IMG/VR virus record: IMGVR_UViG_3300007735_000511
Location: 1-24,075 of that record
Strand: one strand, 5' to 3'
Length of the DNA stretch: 24,075 nucleotides
From: a virus
This document shows, in pieces, positions 1 through 7,174 of this stretch (the stretch's first letter is position 1; every line of letters begins with the position of its first letter). The notes under the pieces are model-generated. The model made no database searches. It was not told where the DNA came from and saw only the letters and a list, made by a program, of their open reading frames with translations. The position numbers and the translations under genes are program-made.

Positions 1-93
1 CCTGTTTTTCCACCTATAGAGGCCCGGTCGGGCCCGGATTCGCCCGGAGGTGCCCCCCGTGGCTGCGATTTCAGCCCCGATTGGGGGCATTTG
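1..93. other. Left-edge leader upstream of terminase; no gene seen
   Basis: No reading frame long enough to be a small terminase is visible here; the frame that overlaps the terminase start is closed by TAG at 17-19. A GC-rich inverted repeat, GGCCC (21-25) and GGGCC (30-34) around GGTC, could form a short hairpin, preceded by a T5 run at 5-9. A mini-frame of 11 codons beginning with GTG at 59 ends in TGA overlapping the terminase ATG (TGATG). It may be only the 5' leader, or the site of a cos/pac sequence. The true small terminase presumably lies beyond the left edge or elsewhere in the genome. Confidence 0.4.
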
Positions 94-1578
94 ATGGCGT
101 CTCGAGCTGATGGCAACGCCGCCAAGCGGGTCAAGGTCACCGGGCCGGCTCCGTGGGAGTCGTGGCCTGAGACGGATCGGGCCGAGCGGGCGATCCGTTG
201 GATCGAGGAGTACTGCAAGCTGCCGAAGGGTTTCGGCGCTGGCGAGATGATCACGCTGGCTCCGTTCCAGCGGGATTGGCTGCACCAGGTGCTGGCGGAC
301 GGGGTTTCGTCGGCGGTGATGGCCCTTCCTCGGGGGAATGGCAAGTCGACGTTCTTGGCGTGTGTGGCGTTGTGGGCTCTGTTTGATCCGGATGCCGGTC
401 AGGCGCCGCAGGTGCCGATCGTGGCGACCACGGTCAACCAGGCGATCCGCTCCTGTTACGGCGTGGCGTTGAACATGATCTCGGCCAGCTCGGTGCTGGC
501 GGATCGGGTGACGATCTACTCGGGGACGGGTTCGCAGCGAGTCAAGTATCCCCGCAACAACGGCGAGATGTTTCCGATCGCGAACGATCCTGATGGCCTT
601 CAGGGTTTGGATCCGTCGGTGGCGATCGCCGACGAGATCGGGTTCATGCCGGTCGAGTCGTGGGATTCGCTGCTGCTGGCGTCGGGGAAGCGGCCGCAGT
701 CGCTGGTGGTGGGGATCGGCACTCCCGGTTTCGACAAGCATTCGGCCCTGTGGCATCTGCGGTCTCGGGCCCGGTCGGGGGAGTCGCTGCCGGGGTTCTT
801 GTTCACGGAGTATGCGGCCGACGAGGGCTGCGACGTGTTGGACCGGGCCCAGTGGGCGGTGGCGAACCCGGCGCTCGCTCAGGGCTACATGAACGAGAAC
901 GCCCTGGAGACGGCGGTCGCCCTGTCGCCCGAAGCTCATTTCCGGATCTTCCGTTTGGGCCAGTGGATCGACGGTGTCGAATCGTGGCTGGGGGAGGATG
1001 GCCGCAACTTGTGGCGGTCGCTCGAGGATCCGTGGGCGATGGAACCGGGCGCGGAGACGTGGGTCGGCATCGACGTCGCGTTGAAGCACGATTCGACGGC
1101 GATTACTTGGTGTCAGAAGCGGCCTGACGGCCGGTTCCATGTGAAGTCGAAGATCTGGCAGCCGCAACCGGATGGCCGCCTCGATGTCACGGACGCGATG
1201 CAGTGGATCCGTGAGCTGGCGGCGATGTACCGGGTGATGTCGATCGCCTACGACCCCCGATTCTTTGATCTGCCGGCGCAGCAACTCCTCGACGAGGGTT
1301 ACCCGGTGGTGGAGTTTCCGCAGAGCTTGGAGCGGATGACTCCGGCGATCGGCGCGTGTTACGAGGCGATCAAGCGTGGCGAGTTGAGCCACGACGGCGA
1401 CCCCGAGTTCGAATCCCAGGTGTTGAACGCCGTGCCCAGATTCAACGAGCGGGGATTCACCCTGGCGAAAGCCAAGAGCAAGGGGAAGATCGACGCATGT
1501 ATCGCTATGTGTCTGGCGTTGGCCGGCGCTTCGCAGCCGCCGCAGTCGCTGCAAGTCATTTCGTTGGCCGATCTGTGA
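94..1578 (+). CDS. terL: Terminase large subunit
   Basis: DNA-packaging motor (ATPase plus nuclease) that cuts concatemeric phage DNA and pumps it through the portal into the prohead. The 494-residue length is normal for HK97-type phages. The ATPase half shows a Walker A segment ALPRGNGKST at about 77-86 and a Walker B VAIADE at about 176-181, followed by a GIGTPG coupling-type segment near 208. The nuclease half has the spaced acidic residues of the RNase H-like fold: D327 in GIDVALKHDST, D387 in IAYDPRF and D467 in GKIDACIA. I chose ATG 94 over the in-frame TTG at 91 because a GGGGG ribosome site (83-87) lies at good distance. The gene opens the late operon; the stop overlaps the next start (GTGA). 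Confidence 0.95.
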   Translation: MASRADGNAAKRVKVTGPAPWESWPETDRAERAIRWIEEYCKLPKGFGAGEMITLAPFQRDWLHQVLADGVSSAVMALPRGNGKSTFLACVALWALFDPDAGQAPQVPIVATTVNQAIRSCYGVALNMISASSVLADRVTIYSGTGSQRVKYPRNNGEMFPIANDPDGLQGLDPSVAIADEIGFMPVESWDSLLLASGKRPQSLVVGIGTPGFDKHSALWHLRSRARSGESLPGFLFTEYAADEGCDVLDRAQWAVANPALAQGYMNENALETAVALSPEAHFRIFRLGQWIDGVESWLGEDGRNLWRSLEDPWAMEPGAETWVGIDVALKHDSTAITWCQKRPDGRFHVKSKIWQPQPDGRLDVTDAMQWIRELAAMYRVMSIAYDPRFFDLPAQQLLDEGYPVVEFPQSLERMTPAIGACYEAIKRGELSHDGDPEFESQVLNAVPRFNERGFTLAKAKSKGKIDACIAMCLALAGASQPPQSLQVISLADL

Positions 1579-1736
1579 GTGCGGTGTTGCAGCTCTGCGG
1601 GATTGCTGCGGTGGTGGTCGGCTGTTGGCTGATCTCCCCATGGTTGGGGTGGATCACCGGGGGGATGGGATTGATTCTGATCGGGGTCGCGCTCGAGATG
1701 AGAAGGACGCAGCCAGATGCTGGCGAGACTGTTTGA
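1575..1736 (+). CDS. Small two-helix membrane protein
   Basis: A 53-residue protein starting at GTG 1575, which overlaps the terminase stop (GTGA). It holds two hydrophobic stretches, about residues 3-20 and 24-41, joined by a short SPWLGW turn, and a hydrophilic tail (EMRRTQPDAGETV). Small membrane proteins between terminase and portal occur in other phages, but their role is not known to me. Its last 20 bases overlap the portal gene start, which suggests translational coupling. No signal peptide or catalytic motif is visible. It could be a minor holin-like or superinfection protein; this is a guess. The reading frame continues upstream inside the terminase gene, but that part has the composition of a shadow frame. 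Confidence 0.6.
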   Translation: MSAVLQLCGIAAVVVGCWLISPWLGWITGGMGLILIGVALEMRRTQPDAGETV

Positions 1737-2934
1737 ACGACGCGCGATTCGCGATCCCCTGTGGGCGTCGTGGGCGCGTGGCGACCAGTACTACGGGGCG
1801 CAGTCTTCGGCGGGCGTCCAGGTCAATGAGGCGTCGAGCCTGCAGCTGCTGAGTGTGTTCGCCTGCGTCCGAGTCATTTCGGATGCGATTTCGATGCTGC
1901 CGGTGGATACGTTCCGCCGTCAGGGCGGCGTGCAGGAGCTGCTGCCGAACCCCCGGTGGATCGACCAGCCGAACGTCGACACCGACCGGATCAGTTTCAT
2001 TGCGCAGACGCTGGTCAGCCTGTTGCTGCGGGGGAATGGCTACTGGCTGGTGATCCGCAACGACCTGGGCAACATCATCGAGCTGTGGAACCTTCATCCG
2101 GATTGGGTGTCGGTCCGCCGGGTTCGGCACGCCCAGTCCACTCGCGAGTACCACCTGTTGGGTCAGCCGTTCGACGGGGAGATCGTCCAGATTCCGGCGG
2201 TGATGCTGCCGGGTGCGATCAAGGGTGTCGATCCGATCACCGCAGCTCGGGATGCGATCGGCCTTGGTCTGGCCGCACAGACGTTCGGCAGCAAGTTCTT
2301 CGCTCAGGGTGCGACTCCGAGCGGGGTGATCACGGCGCCGGGGATGGTGACGGTCGACCAGGCGAAAGAGCTGGCGGCTGGCTGGCGGGCCGCTCATGCG
2401 GGGATCGGCAAGGCGAACCTGCCGGCGATCCTGACTGGCGGCATGACCTATACGCCGGTGTCGATCACTCCGGAGCAAGCCCAGTTCCTCGAGTCGCGTC
2501 GCTACTCCGACGATCAGATCCACGAGCTGTTCGGCTTGTCGCACCCGTTCGAGCGGGGCGGCGGCGGCGTGAAGATGACGTACGCGAACACCGAAATGCT
2601 CGGCACCGATCTGGTGCGGTTCACGCTGATGCCGTGGGTCGCTCGCCTCGAGTCGGCGCTGGCTCGGCTCCTGCCCCGTCCCCAGTACGCGAAGTTCAAC
2701 CTGGACGCGTTCCTGCGGGCCGATCTCAAGACCCGTTATGAGGCGTACGACCTGGGCCTGAAAGCCGGATTCTTGACGGTCGACGAGGTGCGCGAGCGGG
2801 AGAACATGAGCCCGATCGCCGACCCGGCTGTCGAACCCGACCCGACGCTTCCTGACGCCCCGTCAGGTGTGGTGTCGTCGCCGGCGCCGCCGTCGTTCCC
2901 CCAGAACCCGGGGAACACGGTCACGGTCGTCTGA
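1717..2934 (+). CDS. Portal protein (HK97 family)
   Basis: Forms the dodecameric ring at one head vertex through which DNA enters and leaves and to which the terminase and neck bind. At 405 residues it has the usual length for the HK97-like portal family. Diagnostic stretches are the N-terminal SVFACVRVISDAISMLP, the LLLRGNGYWLVIRN strand with WNLHPDWVSV (residues about 90-130), MLPGAIKGVDPITAARDAI, and the C-terminal FNLDAFLRADLKTRYEAY followed by the GFLTVDEVRERENMSP helix. The C-terminal 40 residues are proline-rich and probably disordered. ATG 1717 is preceded by AGAAGGA at about 1700-1706. The stop TGA shares its last base with the ATG of the protease gene (TGATG), so the two are coupled. 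Confidence 0.94.
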   Translation: MLARLFERRAIRDPLWASWARGDQYYGAQSSAGVQVNEASSLQLLSVFACVRVISDAISMLPVDTFRRQGGVQELLPNPRWIDQPNVDTDRISFIAQTLVSLLLRGNGYWLVIRNDLGNIIELWNLHPDWVSVRRVRHAQSTREYHLLGQPFDGEIVQIPAVMLPGAIKGVDPITAARDAIGLGLAAQTFGSKFFAQGATPSGVITAPGMVTVDQAKELAAGWRAAHAGIGKANLPAILTGGMTYTPVSITPEQAQFLESRRYSDDQIHELFGLSHPFERGGGGVKMTYANTEMLGTDLVRFTLMPWVARLESALARLLPRPQYAKFNLDAFLRADLKTRYEAYDLGLKAGFLTVDEVRERENMSPIADPAVEPDPTLPDAPSGVVSSPAPPSFPQNPGNTVTVV

Positions 2935-4226
2935 TGGCTGCGACGTTCCGACCCCCCCGGGGGGTGCGAGACGAAGCTGCTCGGGCGGTCGGCTGGATCG
3001 AGGACGGGCAGGCCGGTTCGGGGTTCACTGCGGTTGGCCGGGCCCGGGCCAGCCAGCTCGCGAACGGCCGGCCGGTCAGTCTGGACACGATCCGCCGTAT
3101 CGCTTCGTATCTGGCTCGCCATGCGGGCGACCGGGACGGCGAGGGATGGCGTCCGGGCGAAGCGGGCTACCCGTCGCCGGGTCGGGTCGCTTGGGCCGCG
3201 TGGGGTGGCGATCCTGCCGTGTCGTGGACCAAGTCCGTTCTGCAATCTGTCGAAGACCGCGCACTGACCCAGAGGAGCACCATGCTCGCCGAAGAGCGCC
3301 GGTTCTACACCACCGAGTTCGAAGCCCGGAATGTCGGCAACGAGTTCCGCATCGCTGGGCATGCCGCCGTGTTCGAGCGGCACTCGCAGGATCTGGGCGG
3401 GTTCGTCGAGCGGGTCGCGCCGGGCGCGTTCGCAAAGACGATCCGTGAGGCTGACGTTCGCGCCTTGTTCAACCACGATCCGAACATGATCCTGGGCCGC
3501 TCCCGGGGCGGGATGGGCACGTTGCGTCTCGCCGAGGACCGTCAGGGCCTCTCCTACGAAGTGAGCTTGGATCGCCGCCAGTCGTATGCGAACGACCTGG
3601 CGATCGCCATCGAACGTGGCGACGTGACCCAGTCGTCGTTCGGGTTCCGCACCATTTCGGATTCGTGGAGCCGCACCGACAGCGGCTACCCGCTGCGGAC
3701 CCTGACCGAAGTCAGTCTGAACAACGGCGACGTGTCGCCTGTGACCTACCCGGCGTACCTCGACGCTGATGTCGCCGCCCGTGCCCTCACCCATGTGTCC
3801 ACCCGTATCGGGGTCAGCGCCGCTGACCTCCTCACGGCCCTGAGGGCCGGACAACTCCCCGGAGAGAACACCGTCATGCCTGCCACCGAGATCGTCGAGG
3901 CCCGAGACCTGGGCTACACCGTCATGTCGATCGCCGAGATCGCCAACGCTCTCGATGTCCTCCTCGACCAGTACGAGGCTTCGATGGCTGCCACGCCGAT
4001 GGACGCCACGACCTGTGCTGGCCTGTACACCGCGATCGACAACCTCGTCGACGACCTGTGCATGATCGTCGGCGTGTCCGACCCGGACGAAGCCGCCGAG
4101 GAGATGGCCGACGCCGCCGCCGAAGCCGAGGGCGACGCCCTCGAGCTGCCTCAGGGCGCGGCGTACGCCAACCAGATGAACTCGCTCAAGTTGGAGCTGC
4201 TCGCCAAGCGGCACAGCCCCGCCTGA
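2934..4226 (+). CDS. Prohead serine protease with extra N-terminal domain and acidic C-terminal (scaffold-like) region
   Basis: Head maturation protease (HK97 / S78 family) that cleaves the capsid delta domain and scaffold during maturation. The 430 residues are about twice the usual protease length and divide into three. Residues 1-110 form a compact domain (RGVRDEAARAVGWIEDG, DTIRRIASYLARH, GYPSPGRVAWAAWGGD) that I have seen fused to or near phage head proteins but whose role I do not know. Residues about 117-290 are the protease, with candidate catalytic H181 (FNHDP), S234/S235 (TQSSFGF) and an acidic residue near E259. Residues 315-430 are acidic and helical, as expected of a scaffold. 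Internal ATGs at codons 117 and 315 each follow a ribosome-site-like sequence, so shorter products are possible. Confidence 0.9.
   Translation: MAATFRPPRGVRDEAARAVGWIEDGQAGSGFTAVGRARASQLANGRPVSLDTIRRIASYLARHAGDRDGEGWRPGEAGYPSPGRVAWAAWGGDPAVSWTKSVLQSVEDRALTQRSTMLAEERRFYTTEFEARNVGNEFRIAGHAAVFERHSQDLGGFVERVAPGAFAKTIREADVRALFNHDPNMILGRSRGGMGTLRLAEDRQGLSYEVSLDRRQSYANDLAIAIERGDVTQSSFGFRTISDSWSRTDSGYPLRTLTEVSLNNGDVSPVTYPAYLDADVAARALTHVSTRIGVSAADLLTALRAGQLPGENTVMPATEIVEARDLGYTVMSIAEIANALDVLLDQYEASMAATPMDATTCAGLYTAIDNLVDDLCMIVGVSDPDEAAEEMADAAAEAEGDALELPQGAAYANQMNSLKLELLAKRHSPA
3271..3284 (+). promoter_or_regulatory. Internal ribosome binding site and ATG for a protease-only product
   Basis: AGAGGAG at 3271-3277 lies five bases before an in-frame ATG at 3282, codon 117 of the protease gene. 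Starting there gives MLAEERRFYTTEF..., exactly where the conserved protease domain begins, and removes the N-terminal domain. The match to a Shine-Dalgarno sequence is stronger than at the upstream start at 2934. This suggests that both a long and a short form are made; it is an inference from sequence only. Confidence 0.5.
3861..3878 (+). promoter_or_regulatory. Internal ribosome binding site and ATG for a nested scaffold-like product
   Basis: GGAGAG at 3861-3866 stands nine bases before an in-frame ATG at 3876, codon 315 of the protease gene. The product (3876-4226) would be 116 residues: MPATEIVEARDLGYTV..., acidic and alanine-rich, predicted mostly helical. This is the layout of lambda C/Nu3, where the scaffold is an in-frame 3' nested product of the protease gene. 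No separate scaffold gene exists between protease and MCP. Confidence is moderate because GC-rich coding sequence makes chance GGAG motifs common. Confidence 0.45.
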
Positions 4227-4322
4227 GCCTGTCTGCCTGACGATCGAGCCGCCTCACCGGCACTCGCCCGACGGCATCCCATCGCCGGCCGCCCAGAAGC
4301 ACCGGCAACGAAAACCCACCCA

Positions 4323-4340
4323 GAACCTGTGCCCGGGTTC
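4323..4340 (+). promoter_or_regulatory. Stem-loop upstream of the major capsid gene
   Basis: The gap 4227-4362 has no gene. Within it, GAACC (4323-4327) and GGTTC (4336-4340) form a five-pair stem around the eight-base loop TGTGCCCG. The same loop, with a stem changed by compensatory pairs, occurs at 12046-12063 before the tail tube gene. It ends 22 bases before the MCP ATG. Possible roles are mRNA stabilisation or processing, translation enhancement, or a regulator binding site. Confidence 0.5.
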
Positions 4341-4362
4341 TCCGACTCCAATGGGAGACCCA

Positions 4363-5634
4363 ATGTCCACCAAGGACTACCTGGGCAACCTTCGGGATGC
4401 CCGCAACCGGGCGTGGGGCGAGGCGCAGGAGCTCCTCGACCGCGCTACCGCTGAGAAGCGCACCTTCACCTCCGAGGAGGAGGCGAAGTGGACGGCCATC
4501 AACACCGACATCGACGCCAAGGACGAGCAGATTCGTTCGTTCCTCGACATCGAGCAGCGTGAGCGTGAGGCTGCCGTTGCCCGCGAGGCGTACGCCCCGA
4601 TCCTGGGTGACGCTGCCCTCGAGGCCACGGACCGTCGTTCGGTCGACGAGGTCGCCAAGTTCCTCCGTGGCGAGACTCGTTCGCTCGACCTCGACTTCCG
4701 GAGCGTGGCTCGCGAGAAGCGTGCGATCCGTTCGGGGGCCGACGCCCGCGAGCTTCGTGACCTCGGCGAGGACACGACCACCGCTGGTGGCTACACCGTC
4801 CCGACCTCGTTCCTGCGGTCGCTGTACGACTACCTCGAGTTCTACTCGGGTGCCCGTCAGCTCGGCGTGCAGATCGTGACGACCTCGTCGGGTGAGCCGA
4901 TCCAGATCCCGTCGGTGTCCGCTCACGGCACCGCCGCTCTGCGCGGCGAGGGCACGGCGCTCGGCGAGGCCGACGCCGCCTTCACCCAGGTGACGATGAA
5001 CGCCTGGAAGTACGGCACCCTCGTCCAGGTCAGCACCGAGCTGCTCCAGGACACCGGCATCGACATCCTCGGCTTCATCGCCGAGGACACGGCCCGTGCG
5101 ATCGCCCGTGCGACCGACACGGCCTACGTCACCGGGTCGGGGACCGGCCAGCCGAAGGGCATCATCTCGACGCAGGCGGTTGGTGCGACCGTGCAGACCG
5201 GCTCGACCGGTGTGCCGTCGTACGCCAACCTGGTCGACTTCGTGTACTCGGTCAACCCGACGGCCCGTCAGGCCGGCGCTCAGTGGTTCACCCTGGACCG
5301 CAACGTCGCCGCGATGCGGAAGATCGTCGACAACTACGGCCGGCCCCTGTGGGAGCCGAACGTGCAGGTCGGCGAGCCGGACCGCTTCCTGGGCTACCCG
5401 ATCGTGCAGGACCCGAACGTCACTGCGTTCGGCACTGCCGGCGGCACCCACGCCGCGTTCGGCTACTTCCGTTCGTACATGATCCGTGACGTTGGGACGC
5501 TGCGCTTCGAGGCCAGCCCCGACTTCGCCTTCAGCTCGGACCTGATGACCTACCGGGCCATCATGCGGACCGACGGCAAGTGGATCAACGGGTCGAACGG
5601 GGAAGTCAAGTTCCTCAAGGCCCCGACCTCCTGA
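4363..5634 (+). CDS. Major capsid protein (HK97 fold)
   Basis: Main shell protein of the icosahedral head. The 423-residue protein has the HK97-type layout: a charged, coiled-coil-like N-terminal delta domain (about 1-125, rich in E, R and A) followed by the segment DTTTAGGYTVPTSF at about 137-150 that usually opens the mature shell domain. Further family-like stretches are the WKYGTLVQVSTELLQDTGID region, DTAYVTGSGTGQPKGI, and WEPNVQVGEPDRFLGYPIV near the C-terminus. The delta domain is presumably removed by the upstream protease; the exact cut site cannot be read off. I prefer ATG 4363 over ATG 4351 because GGGAG (4353-4357) lies at the right distance for it. Codon use is clearly biased to C-ending codons, which fits high expression. 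Confidence 0.95.
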   Translation: MSTKDYLGNLRDARNRAWGEAQELLDRATAEKRTFTSEEEAKWTAINTDIDAKDEQIRSFLDIEQREREAAVAREAYAPILGDAALEATDRRSVDEVAKFLRGETRSLDLDFRSVAREKRAIRSGADARELRDLGEDTTTAGGYTVPTSFLRSLYDYLEFYSGARQLGVQIVTTSSGEPIQIPSVSAHGTAALRGEGTALGEADAAFTQVTMNAWKYGTLVQVSTELLQDTGIDILGFIAEDTARAIARATDTAYVTGSGTGQPKGIISTQAVGATVQTGSTGVPSYANLVDFVYSVNPTARQAGAQWFTLDRNVAAMRKIVDNYGRPLWEPNVQVGEPDRFLGYPIVQDPNVTAFGTAGGTHAAFGYFRSYMIRDVGTLRFEASPDFAFSSDLMTYRAIMRTDGKWINGSNGEVKFLKAPTS

Positions 5635-5734
5635 CCTAGTCAGGGGTCAACTTCGACCCTCCCCCTGGGTCAGCCTGCCGTCGGGTTCCGGACTCGGTTC
5701 CGGTTCCGGGCCCGACGGCGGGCACGTTCGTGCC
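5631..5734 (+). terminator. Tandem stem-loops directly after the capsid gene (possible terminator or mRNA 3' end stabiliser)
   Basis: Starting at the MCP stop, three inverted repeats follow one another. CTGACC (5631-5636) pairs with GGTCAG (5668-5673) and encloses GGGTC/GACCC (5644-5648, 5655-5659). GCCGTCGGG (5677-5685) pairs with CCCGACGGC (5711-5719), nine pairs with a 25-base loop. GGCAC (5721-5725) pairs with GTGCC (5730-5734). No T-run follows, so a classical intrinsic terminator is not shown; in GC-rich bacteria such hairpins may still stop or pause transcription, or protect upstream mRNA from exonucleases. Confidence 0.5.
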
Positions 5735-5746
5735 GCGCATTCCGAT

Positions 5747-5789
5747 CGCGATTCCCCGCCAGGTTGGGCACGGCCTGGCGGGGATCGCG
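5747..5789 (+). promoter_or_regulatory. Very strong 16-bp hairpin before the glycosylation genes
   Basis: CGCGAT-T-CCCCGCCAGG (5747-5763) pairs with CCTGGCGGGG-ATCGCG (5774-5789): ten plus six perfect pairs with a single bulged T and a ten-base loop. It ends 18 bases before the ATG at 5808, so it lies in the 5' leader of the next gene and just before its GGAG ribosome site. It could be a terminator without a U-tract, an attenuator lowering expression of the downstream enzymes compared with the capsid, or an RNase III-type processing site. Confidence 0.55.
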
Positions 5790-5807
5790 TGCCCCGATTG
5801 GAGCCCC

Positions 5808-5996
5808 ATGCCTGCGTTTCGTGTGTTGATCGACGGAGATGGTTCTGCGGCGGCGCAGCTCGTCGCTGCGGTCACCGCCTGCGAGAAGTCTGGCCCGATC
5901 GTTTCGGTGCTTCGTGTCGACGATTCGTTTGTGATCGTCACCGAGAAGAAGCCTCGAGCTCAGGCCCGCAAGACCGGCCCCCAGGAGACTCGGTGA
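5808..5996 (+). CDS. Small conserved-looking protein of unknown function at head of the glycosylation cluster
   Basis: I do not recognise this 62-residue protein. It starts at ATG 5808, preceded by TTGGAG (5798-5803). Its body alternates beta-like and helical stretches (AFRVLIDGDG, then AAQLVAAVTACE, then PIVSVLRVDD and SFVIVTEK), suggesting a small alpha/beta fold, and it ends in a basic tail (KKPRAQARKTG). No membrane segment or metal motif is seen. Its stop overlaps the GTG of the first glycosyltransferase (GTGA), so the two are probably translated together. A role in the capsid (decoration) or in the glycosylation pathway is possible but unproven. Confidence 0.65.
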   Translation: MPAFRVLIDGDGSAAAQLVAAVTACEKSGPIVSVLRVDDSFVIVTEKKPRAQARKTGPQETR

Positions 5997-7174
5997 AGAT
6001 CTGTTGGGCGTCGAACGCCCCCCAGGCTCCCACCGGGTACGGCCAGCAGACCGCCCAGATGCTGCCCCGTTTGCGCGACGCCGGCCACCAGGTGGCAGTC
6101 GCCTCGAACTTCGGGGTGCAGGGCGGCCCCCTCGAGTGGGACGGCTTCAGAATCTACCCGTGTGGTCGCGACTACTCGAACGACACCATTCCGCTGCACG
6201 CCATGCACTGGTTCGATCAGGATCCAGGCTGGCTGATCTTCCTGTACGACGCCTGGACGTTGCGGAACCCGCTGTATGCGGAGATGAACACGGCGGTGTG
6301 GGTACCGGTCGATCATCGGCCCGCTCCGCCGCTCGTCGTCGGCCACTTCAAGGATTACGGGTCGATCCCGATCGCGATGTCGCGGTTCGGGGAGGAGCAG
6401 CTGCGAGCCTCCGGGCTGGATCCGCTGTACGCCCCCCATGGGATCGACACCAGCATCTTCGTCGCCCACGACAAGGCCGAAGCGAAACGGGCGTTGGGTG
6501 TCCCCGACGACCGGTTCCTCGTCGGGATGATGTCGACGAACAACTCGTCGCAGCCGTCCCGCAAGGCGTACCCCGAAGCGTTCGCAGCGTTTTCGTTGTT
6601 CGCCCACGACAAGCCTGACGCGCTGCTGTACGTCCATGCCGAGAAAGCCGGCTTGCAGGGCGGCATGGAACTCGACATCTGCGCGCAGGGCCGGGGGATC
6701 CGCCCCGACCAGTTGGCGTTCGTCGACCAGTACCGGTACCGGGCGGGGGCGATCTCGCAGGCCGAACTGGCATGGATCTACAGCGCGTTCGACGTGCTGC
6801 TGTTCCCCTCGATGGGAGAGGGGTTCGGGATCCCGGCGATCGAGGCGCAGGCGTGCGGGACGCCGATCATCGTGTCGGACTATTCGGCGCAGACCGAACT
6901 GGTCTGCCCGGGCGCCGGCTACCTGGTCGCCGCCCAGCCGTACTGGGATTCTCCCCAGGCGTCGGATTTCTGTGTCCCGTCGATCGAAGACATTTACGAC
7001 AGTCTGTGCCACGCCTACCAGAATCGCGACAAGCTCGCAGCGTCTGGTGCGGCCTGCCGTGACTTCGCCCTGGCGTACGACGCCGACACGGTCTTCACCG
7101 AATATTGGAAGCCGATCCTCGAGCAGCTTGAAGCCGAACTGCCGTCGGTCGAGCCGATCAAGGTCAGCCGATGA
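5993..7174 (+). CDS. Glycosyltransferase, GT4-like (GT-B fold)
   Basis: A 393-residue retaining-type glycosyltransferase that would move a sugar from a nucleotide donor to an acceptor in the cytosol. The N-terminal half resembles an acceptor-binding Rossmann domain (KICWASNAPQAPTGYGQQT, a glycine-rich start). The C-terminal half carries the hallmark E-x7-E donor-binding motif: E276 and E284 in SMGEGFGIPAIEAQACGTP, followed by PIIVSDYSAQTELV. No membrane helix or signal peptide is visible. I chose GTG 5993, which overlaps the previous stop and follows AGGAG (5982-5986); the frame is open upstream but runs through the small gene. The sugar and acceptor are unknown. It opens a run of coupled carbohydrate enzymes. 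Confidence 0.88.
   Translation: MKICWASNAPQAPTGYGQQTAQMLPRLRDAGHQVAVASNFGVQGGPLEWDGFRIYPCGRDYSNDTIPLHAMHWFDQDPGWLIFLYDAWTLRNPLYAEMNTAVWVPVDHRPAPPLVVGHFKDYGSIPIAMSRFGEEQLRASGLDPLYAPHGIDTSIFVAHDKAEAKRALGVPDDRFLVGMMSTNNSSQPSRKAYPEAFAAFSLFAHDKPDALLYVHAEKAGLQGGMELDICAQGRGIRPDQLAFVDQYRYRAGAISQAELAWIYSAFDVLLFPSMGEGFGIPAIEAQACGTPIIVSDYSAQTELVCPGAGYLVAAQPYWDSPQASDFCVPSIEDIYDSLCHAYQNRDKLAASGAACRDFALAYDADTVFTEYWKPILEQLEAELPSVEPIKVSR

Noticed and set aside
2736-4214. Minus-strand frame of 492 codons over portal and protease genes
   Set aside because: Same shadow effect; no ribosome site, no recognisable motif, and it overlaps two well-supported genes.
4186-5451. Long open frame of 421 codons on the minus strand, antisense to the capsid gene
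   Set aside because: The overlapping + strand gene is an unmistakable capsid protein; GC-rich third positions create long antisense frames. The translation is low-complexity (R, V, G, D-rich) with no domain pattern.
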